Source: Telopea speciosissima
Taxonomy: Eukaryota; Streptophyta; Magnoliopsida; Proteales; Proteaceae
Length of the DNA: 64,000 bases
Direction of reading: 5' to 3'
Assembly: GCF_018873765.1 (NCBI RefSeq)
Contig: NC_057920.1
Location: 8,445,307-8,509,306, forward strand
Part shown: positions 50,139 through 60,251 of the stretch, one piece after another
Layout of the letters: each line of letters starts with the position of its first letter
Position numbering within the stretch: position 1 is the first letter of the stretch
Program-made: the position numbers and the translations under genes
The notes under the pieces: model-generated
Databases searched by the model: none
Told to the model about the DNA's origin: nothing
Seen by the model: only the letters and a program-made list of their open reading frames with translations

Positions 50139-51664
50139 CTTTTATTATATCTTTGGCGTGTCTTTATCAGGAAAAAAAAATATTTGTTTGTGCATATGCA
50201 AAGGTGCCATGGCTGAAAAGTCCTTTTTTTTTATATATAAATATATTTTCTCTTTATTTTTTATGATAATATGAAGTATTTTATTAGAGAGATGGGAAAG
50301 CCCCAAAGAAAAAGCATCCAAGGTCCATTCTTGAGGTGGACAATGATCACAGAAGGATTTTACCAAAAAACAAATGATCACAGAAGGAACAACTTTGTGG
50401 AAAATATGTTCCATGTAGCCTGGACAGTCCTAACATCCACTGACTCTTCAATCTTTACCCTCTTCCTTAGTCCCCACCCCCCAACCCCAAAATATAAAAA
50501 GAAAAAAGAAAAGAAACTTCTTTAGCTATTGAAGGCACCTTATAATCCGGCTCCATATGATTGTGAAAGGCCTAACTTCCTCTTTCGGGTGGTGCTCTGC
50601 AATGTAGTCATGGAGGGTAACAGACCCGTCTACACACAAATGGCTTCAGTTTCAGCACTGCTTCAACTTAACCTTCGTCTATCTAAGCATTGGAGTGTCA
50701 TTATTCCTTCTGCTCCTCTATTGTAAAAAAATTGAAATGCTCTTAGTTTTATTCTAGGAGTCCCATCCAATCACCAGATCTTGTGGATTAAAAGATTTGG
50801 TGATGAAAAACTGGATCCTATACAATTGTGTGGAGCAATAATTTTCTTTATTGGAAAAATCTTGTTCTAACCTTACTTTTTTGCCCTTTGTGTGTAACAC
50901 ATATTTCCCATTGATGGTAAATTCCGTTATTTCACATCTATATTTGAAAAAGTATGCAAGATAATGACAATTTTTAGTAATAAAATCATGATAAGTCACT
51001 TCTTAATTATTTTAAGGGAAAAAGAACGCTACCTGGTCCCTACGTCCAGATACAGGAGTGTGTGAAATTATCTCCCTCCCCCTTGAAACTGAAAATCCTA
51101 TTCATGTTAATGCCCTTGCGTGCATTCTCATTGGCCTTGCGCTGGTGCATGGCTACATGACTAGATAGTTTTCTTCTTCTCTCTACCTTAAATATGTTTG
51201 GGAATAAGACAATGGGCAATTAAAAACGAAACTTGCTCCTCTCATAGTTTAATGTGAATCACAGTCAGCACATTGACATGTCTGCAAAATATGCAATTCC
51301 TGTTATTCTTAACCATTCCAGGGTAGCTACAGATCAACTTTTACAACAGAAAATATCCTCCCATGCATTTAAAGGGAAAAGGCTAGTGGGTGCCAGCATG
51401 TGTCATCCTCTTTTCTCTCCTTTTGGAAAAGACCCTTTTGTCTTCTTGTGTCTACCCTTGTGATTGGTGTGTGCCATTTGCTTACGGAGACTTGGCGGCA
51501 TACTCAACCTTCTCCTTTTTTTTAAATAGTGCTTTTAGCTACTATAGCTTTCAACCAGTCTGGATGTCAATTCAGACTTAGGGGTGGGTCTGAGAGTCAG
51601 GCCCATCTTATTAAAGTTGGAAAGCTAAACCAGATGTGAGTTGCTGGGATCATGGACTCGTAGA
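50139..51664. other. intergenic, nothing recognised
   Basis: 1.5 kb of AT-rich sequence with short chance frames and no terminal repeats or coding similarity that I can support. Confidence 0.5.
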
Positions 51665-51872
51665 CACGGTTCAAGGTATCGGTATTGTATCAACCAATTT
51701 GTATTGGTAGTGCTGGTATTTGATACTGATACAATATCGAAACCGTATTTGTGATATCAGTACAGAAAGTAAAATGGTCCAAAAACACCAAGGTACCGGT
51801 ATTTTGGAGGACAAAATGGTCCGATCCGGCCCGGTGTCTGTACAGATACAAATACCAATACCGAAGACCCTG
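51665..51872. mobile_element. 208-bp hAT-type MITE
   Basis: The left end CACGGTTCAAGGTATCGG and reverse-complemented right end CAGGGTCTTCGGTATTGG are flanked by CTCGTAGA (51657-51664) and CTCATAGA (51873-51880), 7 of 8 identical. The interior is rich in GGTATCGGTATTG-type text. Confidence 0.85.
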
Positions 51873-52101
51873 CTCATAGATGTCTAAGACTATTTTTCCA
51901 GAGGAAAAACTAAATATATTGTAAACCAATGAAGATAGCAAGCTGATGTATACTTCAATTAGCCAAGCTGTGAAGCTGGTCCAAGAAATAGAAAATGTCC
52001 GTTATATATACTTCTCTACCTTAAGGAATACATTTGATATTGCTACAATTAATTACCTTTGAACTCATGTGTGGTGTCTTTATTTATAAGTTGTTGACCT
52101 T

Positions 52102-53512
52102 CTATGGAATGCTATGGCTGGGTGAGCCTGTGGCCTGCACCAAGTAGAGGCGGTTACATGGTGTTCCATCCTCTGGGTGGGTTTGGACTGACCTGGGCAG
52201 GTTGCGGATCTTGTTGAATAGATTTAAGGGGTCATGCGTGAGGCCAAAATTGGCATCTGGGTCTCCAATCTGTGAAACCTTCACATCAGAAAATCCAAGA
52301 GATGGCAAAAGATGTTCAGGCCAGTCACTATAGAAGTGGAAGTAGATTGGGAGAGTGTGGTGGAGGATTTGTTCATGAAGTCAGCAAGGAGGACTGTGTG
52401 AATCAAAGTGCAGTTCTCTGCTATGGTTTTCAGTACCTGCAATGCTTGGGGGTGGGAGAGGTAATAAAGGATCCCTTCTAGAATCCATACTGTATTGTTC
52501 TCAGGAATGAAACCAGATCTTTGAAGCTTTTCAGACCAGTCATCTTCTCTGATATCAGCAGCTACTCTGGTTAGAGATTTAGCTATCATCTTCAGTTGTT
52601 CATGTTCATTGGTGGATCCCAAGGCTTCTTGTAGAAGAGTGGCTTTCATGTGCAGCAGCTCAGGGAAATCAACCTCAAAAATGTTGATTCCTTTGAAGCA
52701 GTTCAAACGGTATGCCCTAGCAACCATGCCTACAAGTTAACAGTACTTTGAATATTAGATACAAACCTTGGTTGGAGTCCACTTCTTAGGACTTGGGTAG
52801 AACTCATCTTTAAAAACTAGCCATTAAAGAGAGGGTGCCTAAGTACCTATAAGTCTCCACATTGTTCTACTCATATCCGATGTGAGATTTTTACTTCCGC
52901 TTTAAGCATGTAAGCTCAACACTATCCAATGAAGATTAAAAAAAAAAATTGCAGGGAGACTGTTCTCTGCACCTGTACTATGTGTTCTATGACTTCTGGG
53001 CACCACAAAAAGGCAGGGAAGAGGTCTAGCCAGAAAGAAACAAAGCTACATGTAGGACCTGTCATGCTAGCTTCTCAAATAGTAGAATGCAATGAGTGAG
53101 GGAGGTTATAACAGAGCAACTACAAACCTGCACCCAGTAGAACAACCTGGGCATCTCCACCAGTAAAAGAGTTGAGAGCTGCTTCAAGCTTTGCATCAAA
53201 CCAAAGGGTTCGGACAGCAAGAATGACTCCAGAAACTTCACGGGCACTGTTGAGTCGATCTCTTGTCATCTTCTCATGGAGGTTTTTCAGGTAAGTCTCT
53301 CCAGCAAGTACCTCTGCAAGTGGGTCATGGGTCACATGCTTCCACAAGGCTCTTCCTGCTGCCGTCTGGCATGCAGTGCGTTGGAGGGAGTCCCATTCAT
53401 TGTTGATGGTTTCATGGAGTTCTCTAACTGTATCTGATAACAGCAAGTCTGAGAGCTGCAGCTCAGGGCGTGCCAAGTCCTCCTGTGGTTGTCCATTCTC
53501 TTTCCTGGACAT
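52102..53512 (-). pseudogene. SAM-dependent methyltransferase (leucine carboxyl methyltransferase family), frameshifted
   Basis: Exon 1 is 53512-53128 and exon 2 is 52729-52102, joined in phase (GCAG|GT donor, TTGTAG acceptor). The product belongs to the plant LCM-type SAM methyltransferase family (PF04072; Arabidopsis At5g42760-like). Visible blocks are VRTLWFDAKLEAALNSFTGG, AQVVLLGAGMVARAYRL, NIFEVDFPELLHMKATLLQE, NTVWILEGILYYLSHPQA and, in a different frame, SDVKVSQIGDPDANFGLTHD with LNLFNKIRNLPRSVQTHP. One base is missing near 52345, so the last about 75 codons are out of frame and the direct frame stops near 52281. The motif after LLGAG normally reads MDAR or LDTR; here Asp is replaced by Val. 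The ATG at 53512 is chosen because conserved sequence begins soon after; the frame stays open upstream. A natural pseudogene is likely, but a one-base assembly error could explain the frame break. Confidence 0.75.
52769..52921. repeat. TRIM/solo-LTR copy in the methyltransferase intron
   Basis: Read on the minus strand it begins TGTTGAGCTTACATGC and contains CTCACATCGGATATGAGTAG and GGTACTTAGGCACCCTCTC. It is colinear with the solo LTR at 14753-14888. It makes up about 40% of the 398-bp intron. No matching target duplication is seen. Confidence 0.7.
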
Positions 53513-53589
53513 GCTTGACTGAGAAGCCAATGAGAGGATGGAGATTGGAGAAGGTAAATGCCCCAACTCTCCAATTCTCCAACTCCCAT

Positions 53590-53890
53590 GGATTAATTGA
53601 GAGAAGGGTTTTGTAGAGAAATGGAAGGAGATAAGGAAAGAGAGCCACACATAACCAACGTTTGAAAAACACCCACTAACGTATCCAAGCTCTTCACCAG
53701 GATAGATAAGGGGAGGTATTAGGTGATCCATGACTTTCATGACTTTTTCAGTATCAGTTGTCAACCTCTTAGTTCCTTTCAACTGAAAATTACAAGAGCA
53801 ATCTTTACCAAAAAAAATAAAATTACAAGAGCAATTCAAGAGAAAGGGGCCAAAAGAAGGCAATAAGAGCCAAAACCAACAAGCCTCCCG
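53590..53890. repeat. upstream region of the methyltransferase gene, partly duplicated at 57560-58200
   Basis: ACCAACGTTTGAAAAACAC, GTGATCCATGACTTTCATGA and GAGCCAAAACCAACA here correspond in the same order to ACCAACCTTTAAAAACCAC, GTGATCCATGACCATCATGA and GAGCCAAAACCAACA at about 57567, 57637 and 58139. The copies now look roughly 70% alike where they align. They are separated by MITEs and a LINE. Confidence 0.65.
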
Positions 53891-54013
53891 GGAAAAAATT
53901 TCCCTACAACAGCACGAATTTTCGTGTTGCCTATAATTGCAGACGCTGAAATGGATTTCTCTCTTTCCCTATGGGTTCACAAATACCCGCTTAGGTTTTA
54001 GTATTATTTCAAA

Positions 54014-54127
54014 GGGAGGTTGTTCTCTATGCCGCAGCGCAGCCTATGCCCAGGCACATGGGGGTGGGCGCAATGACCACCCTGCCCCCGTGCACAGGTT
54101 GTGTTGCGGCACAGAGAACATTCTCCC
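54014..54127. mobile_element. 114-bp Mutator-type MITE with perfect 9-bp target duplication
   Basis: Ends GGGAGGTTGTTCTCTATGCC and (reverse complement) GGGAGAATGTTCTCTGTGCC; flanking TATTTCAAA at 54005-54013 and 54128-54136. It is the same family as 41326-41492. Confidence 0.9.
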
Positions 54128-54282
54128 TATTTCAAAATACCCTTTTAATCAGAGTGGGATTCCATTTTGATGCTTGCGATTACTGCTTGGTTTGCTGGAA
54201 AATTTTGTCCTGCCTCCTGTGGCTGTACATTCTCTATCCTAGAAGTCAGACAAGGGCAAGGACAATGTGTTTGGGATTGTGA

Positions 54283-54452
54283 TCTTCTACGACATGCTGC
54301 CCGTAGCGGCCTGTGCGGCCCAGACAGTGCGCCGCACGCAATGTCAACCTTACCCCTGCCTGAGCGCCTTGCCCGAGTAGGGGTAAAGCGAACATTACGC
54401 ATGGCGTTCTGTCTGGACCGCATAGGCCGCTACAGGCAGCGCGCTGTAGAGG
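54283..54452. repeat. GC-rich foldback element
   Basis: Inverted arms share CTGCCCGTAGCGGCCTGTGC with GCATAGGCCGCTACAGGCAG and, further in, TTACCCCTGCC with GTAGGGGTAA. It stands out as GC-rich against its surroundings. Confidence 0.75.
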
Positions 54453-54599
54453 ATTTGTGTCAACTCCTATCGATTTTTTTTATTTTTTTTGGGTAGAAAC
54501 AACTCCTATGGATTTGAATACAATACACAGAGAAGGGGTTTTATAAAGGAAAGGGAGAGAAAAGATCGGAGGACTGTAATGGTAACAATGAAAAGAGAA

Positions 54600-57430
54600 A
54601 AAATCAGTGATCCACTACTACTGGCCCATAAGTTTGGTATATACTTTCAACAAATCTAATCTTCCCCCAACCCTCTTGACCCGGATTTTATCTCCTCTTT
54701 ATTCAACCCATGTATCTCCCAAACTTAGGCCCAACACCTTGCCTTTACACCCTCTGAGGAGGAAATCCGAACTGCTGTCTTTAGCATGGGGCCTTCAAAG
54801 CCCTAGGGATGGATGGATTCCCTGCCTACTTCTATCAATTACACTGGGATACTATGAAGAATGTTGTGGTCAAGTTGATTCATGACTTCTTTGAATCCCA
54901 ATATCTCCCACCAGGCATCAACAACACACTCATTACACTCATCCCAAAAAAAGTCAATGCTTGCTTTGTAGAAGATTTTCGGCCTATCAGGTTTTGCAAT
55001 GTCTCCTACAAGATCATCACCAAAATCTTGGCTCTCTGCCTAAAACCTCTACTCGACTCCTTCATCTCACCCCACCAATCTGCCTTTGTCAAGGGAAGAC
55101 AAATTAGTGACAACATCATCATTGCATATGAAATTTTCAACTACTTGAAAAAGAAAAAGAAAGGAGCCACTAGATACATTGCCCTTAAGCTAGACATGTC
55201 CAATGCTTATGACAGAACTGAATGGGGACTCATTAGAGTAATATTCGTTTTCCTAGGATTTTTTGAACATTGGTGTGACCTCATCTGCAAACTGCTAAAT
55301 TGCACCTTCTCCTTCAAAATCCAGGGTAGCTGCTTCAATAGTTTTGACCCTTCTAGGGGACTCCGATGGGGATGCCCCCTAAGCCCTTATCTGTTTATCA
55401 CAGTTATGGAATGCTTCTCCAGACTCATTCATACTTACAGGGAACTAAATATGTTCAAGGGCATAAAATTTTCAGAGGTGCACCTGAGATCACACACCTT
55501 TTCTTTGCTGACGACACTCTTTTGTTTTGTCGCTCCACTCCTGAAGACATCTCCACCCTCCAATCCATCATTGTACTATTTGAGGACCTTTCAGACCAAC
55601 AAATCAACTTGGCAAAGAGTAGCGTGTACTTTAGTGGTAACATCCCTAGAGCTCAAAGGACAGCCATTAAAAACCAGCTTGGGATCAGGGACTTAGAATT
55701 AAATGCAAAATATTTAGGAACACCAATTCTCCCAACCAACTCCAAAACCTCAAGCCTCAAGTACATAGTCTCCAGGGTGCACTCCAAACTCACCTGTTGG
55801 CGTAGCCATCTACTCTCACAAGTAAGCAGAACTATTCTCATCAAATTGGTCCTCAATTCCATCCCATCCTTTATGATGTCTTGCTTCTCCTTCCCTAACA
55901 CAATCTGCAACCAACTGGACTCAATAAATGCTAAATTTTGGAAAGGAAAAAGCATGAAACAGAAAAACCTATCCTTGATTTCTTGGAGATCTATTTGCTC
56001 ACCTAAACAATCGGGTGGTCTTGGACTCCGTCCAACCAAAATCCACAACAAAGCCTTATTGATGAAACTGGGGTGGCAACTCATGACCGAACCACTATGG
56101 ATTCAAACCTTGAAAGCAAAAATTTTTTCAAACAATTCCCTTTTGGATTGCCATACCAAAACCAAGAAAAATCTTTCCTGGGTTTGGAAGGGTATCTGCT
56201 CCATTTTAAATGACCTGCGACAATTTTGCTGTTGGAAGATTGGTGATAGAAAGCACACCCCTATTTGGGGATCCCCTTGGATCTCAACACTACCAAACCA
56301 CTACATCCCTGGTCACATTACCCCACATCCATCTTACCACAAAGTTGCTGATCTTATAATCAGTCAAACTTGGAATCAACCACTTATCTACACAATTTTC
56401 CCGACAACTACTGCTCGAGCCATCACCAACATCCCCCTTCCCATCCAACCACACCATGATTTCCTCATCACAACCCATAATAAATCTGGCAAATTCACAA
56501 CTAGGTCAGCAGCTCAATTCCTCAACCACCAAAGCCCTTATGAACCAGACATCTGGAAAGCCATTTGGAATCTCAAATCACACCCCAAATTCAAACTATT
56601 TGCGTGGCGTGCCATTAAAAAGGGAATACCTACCCAAATGAGAATCCAAAAATTCTGTAACTCTGATTCTCTTTGCCCCCTCTGCAAGCTTGCTGATGAA
56701 ACAGATTGGCATCTATTTTTTTCTTGTGAATTTTCAAAAAGAATCTAGGTGGCATGATCGTTAGGACTTCGGACAAAATTTCTAAGATCAACAGACCTAA
56801 AGGATCTTCTTCTGACCTTCTTTCAATAAGGCTTACACAAAATAACAAAGGAATATTGTCCTCAATGTGACTTGCATCACAGGCTACTTCATATGGCAAG
56901 CAAGAAACCAAGTGCTTTTCCAAGACGTAATGTACATCCAATCAATGTCATCAACAATATCAAAAAATGGGAGAGAGACCTAAATATTCTCAATTATACA
57001 CCCCCCCACATGAATGACACAGAGAGGACAGACAAAGATGTTATACTTCCTACAATAGAATTTTACTACAGCCAAGCTGATGCTAATATTGATATTATCA
57101 TCACGGATGGCAGCCATGATGAAAAATCAGGTATCGAGGGCTAGGCAGTGACAATTTTCTCTAAATATTAACTCATGTCTGCAAAAATAGATTTTGGTTG
57201 CACAGGTTCAGCACAGGAAGCACAAGCAAGAGGAATCGAACAAGGAATCCAAAATGCAATTTCACTGGGAAGAAGAAGAATAGAGATTTGGACTGATTCA
57301 ATAAATCTAGTCAAATGGCTCTCTCATCCGACGGAACATCCATGGCCATGACAGCTTTTTACGATTTTATTTAACATTAAAACTCTACTTTTCAAATTTG
57401 ATAATGATTGTATCTATAAAAAATCTAGAC
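54600..57430 (+). mobile_element. 5'-truncated LINE (non-LTR retrotransposon)
   Basis: The element begins in the segment before the reverse transcriptase (EEIRTAVFSMGPSKA near 54760). The reverse transcriptase then carries LITLIPKK, FRPIRFCNVSYKIITKIL, SAFVKGRQISDNI, ALKLDMSNAYDRTEW and, after a frame change near 55360-55480, HLFFADDTLLF at the catalytic site. It continues through RVT-associated blocks (ISWRSICSPKQSGGLGLRP) to the zinc-binding region (FKLFAWRAIKKGIPTQMR, CPLCKLADETDWHLFF, ending 56748), then an RNase H remnant (DIIITDGSHDEKSG near 57080). The endonuclease is missing and frameshifts inactivate it. Confidence 0.92.
54809..56748 (+). pseudogene. LINE reverse transcriptase in two frames
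   Basis: The first open stretch (54809-55696) covers reverse-transcriptase motifs up to GCPLSPYLF. The second (from about 55480 to 56748) covers FADD and everything downstream. A frame change in their overlap separates the palm-domain motifs, so no single product can form. Confidence 0.88.
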
Positions 57431-57559
57431 TTGACTTCTCAATTGCACACCAGTTAGCACACAACACATAATCATTGTCAACAAAGCGATGTAACTGATG
57501 ACATCTCTCTTTTCTACTAAATAAATTACTTTCACATAAAAATAAAAAATAAAAACATA

Positions 57560-58200
57560 AATCACCAACCTTTAAAAACCACACTAAAGTATTCAAACTC
57601 TTTGCCTTGGATTGTATGAGGGGGGAATATTGTGTGATCCATGACCATCATGACTTTTTGAAAATGGATCACGGTTTCCTTCACGCACTATGAAGGGACT
57701 TTCTTTCACCTATAGGGTAGGGTTCGAATGTGATTGGATGGAACCTTATGGGCATTTTCAACCCCGTCCTAAATGGGGGAGTAGTTAAGATCCCCTAGAT
57801 GGTGGCTGAACCCTGCTTCATGGGTGGACGAAAACTTTCCCCCCTTGAAAATTTCAGACAAGAGCGAAAGGAGCATGGTTTGAGGTATCGGATTGGATCG
57901 GTCGAGTTTGATCAGATCGAATTGGTATCGGTCAAGACCAATCCCGATACCGATTCGAACCCATTGTACGGACAGGGATAAAAATGTAAAAAATTAGTTT
58001 TTTTTATTTATAAGAAAATAGGGACAAAAGTGTCATATTTGCCCAAGTTTGGGTGATCCTTATCCATATCAACCGATCCGATCCTGATCCAATCCGATTC
58101 AACCGATACTGAGATCACGAACCATGGAAAGGAGGAAGAGAGCCAAAACCAACATAAGGGCCTTATTAAGACTTAAGCTTCCCATCGAGCATCATGGTAA
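57560..58200. repeat. duplicate of the methyltransferase upstream region
   Basis: See 53590-53890. This copy is interrupted by a hAT-type MITE (57874-58126). No methyltransferase coding sequence follows, so only the upstream part was copied or kept. Confidence 0.6.
57874..58126. mobile_element. 253-bp hAT-type MITE with perfect 8-bp target duplication
   Basis: Ends CATGGTTTGAGGTATCGG and (reverse complement) CATGGTTCGTGATCTCAG; flanking GAAAGGAG at 57866-57873 and 58127-58134. The CATGGTT terminus matches the autonomous-type hAT at 7340-12268. Confidence 0.92.
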
Positions 58201-58544
58201 TTTCTGTTTCATTACTTAAACTTTTGGAAGTAGTTTCCCCATCACCAATGGTGAAGAGAAATTTTTCTGGTCTACCGTCTACCATAGGATTTGACCTTTA
58301 ATTCGACAAATAAAATATATTTTATATTCATAGCGTCGAAAGCCCAATCATAATGTTAAATCACCATGCCCCCATACAAAAAACTCTCCCCTAAATTTTT
58401 AGCTTAACTATTTATGAGAGAACTCAAAACATTCCCTTGCATGGATAGGTGAAGATAGTCATAAATTATGATTACATAAAGGAAGGAACATTCAATGAAG
58501 CAAATACCCTGTTGACTCAAAAGAGCGAGGGATCGAGAATTCAC

Positions 58545-59054
58545 TTAAGGATGTCAACGGATATTCGAAAATTTGTATTCGATCTATGTTTGTATTCGTT
58601 TAGGAGAATTAGAATTTGTTCGAAAACTAATCGGAGATGAATATGATAATCTCTATATCTGACCGATTATTATCTGATTCATTTAGCAATACAATGGTAA
58701 TAAAATGTCTGAAATATATCTTTGTGTTTATCTAGCTGATTAAGTTATCTTATTGAATTTTATTTTCTTATTGTTATAATTTTATAAGTTAAGATAATGT
58801 GATTCTTTTTCTAGATTTTCTATTGGTTATATATATATTGTTTTATGTAACGTAAGAAAATCAAAGAATAAGAAGAGTAGAAGAAAGGGTAGTTGTTGAA
58901 ATCTCAAGTCTCAACTCTAACCCTCATCAATAAAGTGGTAAAGATGTCAATAGATAGTCGAAAATTCGTATTTGATCCAACTAATAAAATATTATCCGAA
59001 ACCGTTCGAATATAATCGGATACGAATATGCTAATTCTATCCGTTTATATCCTT
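58545..59054. mobile_element. hAT-type MITE, older copy
   Basis: Ends TTAAGGATGTCAACGG and (reverse complement) AAGGATATAAACGG; flanks GAATTCAC and GAATCTAC agree at 6 of 8. The interior is colinear with the younger copy at 59178-59821 (TTTAGGAGAATT, GATTATTATC, ATTCTTTTTCTAGATTT). Confidence 0.78.
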
Positions 59055-59177
59055 GAATCTACCGCACTGTATTAGCAGAATTTTTTACGACTTTATAAGT
59101 CCTTTACACAATTCACAGAACATTAATTTATAGCGAGTTTCTACCCCCCAAAAAAAATTATAGCAGAGTCTCAAAAG

Positions 59178-59821
59178 TAGGGATGTAAATGGATATTCGT
59201 AAATCCGTATTCGATCCGCGTTCGTATCCGTTTAGGAGAATTCGAATTCGTCCGAAACTAATCGGATACGAATATGATAATCCCCCTATCCGACTGATTA
59301 TTATCCGATTCGTTTAGCAGTCCGACGGTAATAAAATATCTGAAATATAACTCTGTGTTTGTTTATCCTTTTAAGTTACCTTATTGGATTTTGTTATCTT
59401 AATTTTATAAATTTATAAGTTAAGATAATGTGATTCTTTTTCTAGATTTGCTATTGGTTTATATATATTGTTTTATACAATGTGATACATGGAATTACAT
59501 ATCTATTAAAAAATCAAAAGTAAGAAATGTAAGAGAATAAAAGACTAAGAAGAGTAGAAGAAAGAGCATTTATTGAACTCTCAAGTCTCAACCCTAGCCC
59601 TCATCATAAAAAGGGTAAATATGTCAACAGGTAGTTGAAAAATTGTATTTGATCCGTATTCATATCCATTTAGGAGAACATGTATTCAAAAAATCACTAT
59701 CCGAAAATTATTCGAATTCGTCCAAAAACCGATAGAATATTATCCGAATCCGTCTGAATATAATCGAATACGAATATGATAATGCCACTATCCGACCGAA
59801 TTCGATTCGCTTACATCCCTA
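59178..59821. mobile_element. 644-bp hAT-type MITE with perfect 8-bp target duplication
   Basis: Ends TAGGGATGTAAATGG and (reverse complement) TAGGGATGTAAGCG; flanking CTCAAAAG at 59170-59177 and 59822-59829. It is filled with CGAATACGAATATG-type text. Confidence 0.92.
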
Positions 59822-60251
59822 CTCAAAAGGTTAGGTCGTGAACTGTTAGGTATCACCATAATCGTGATCTTTTGTTGAAAACCCCAAAAAAAAAAAAAAA
59901 AAAAAAAGACCTTTGGCATATGCGGACATTTTCGGATGTGAAGCAAAAAGAGGAAATGTGTTGATACGGTCATCAAGCTGACGGTATACCATTATACCAT
60001 TCTTCTCTCTGATGATCAAACCAAAATTGATCGAAGAACCGCTTAATACACAAGAAAACAAAGGAAGTGAATGCATGAATTAGGATTTTGCAGAGAAACC
60101 ATTATAAAAAAGCAAAGCAAGTCGACAGAGAGAGAGAGAGAGAAATTGAGAACTGAATCGTCGATGAGAAAGGAAGTAGCGAAGAAGGGAGGAATAACAA
60201 GGAAATAGGTATCGTTCTATCAAATTCATTAATTGAACTAGAGCGCAAGAA

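Noticed and set aside
52281..52350. frame break in the methyltransferase as a hidden intron
   Set aside because: The conserved residues continue within a few bases in the next frame, leaving no room for a spliceable intron.
53513..53863. upstream in-frame extension of the methyltransferase to the ATG at 53863
   Set aside because: The residues are hydrophobic and unlike the family, and part of this DNA is duplicated at 57560-57660 without coding sense; a later ATG fits better.
55366..56748. 460-codon open frame as a cellular gene
   Set aside because: It carries FADD and the RVT-associated zinc-binding block of a LINE; it is part of the truncated retrotransposon.
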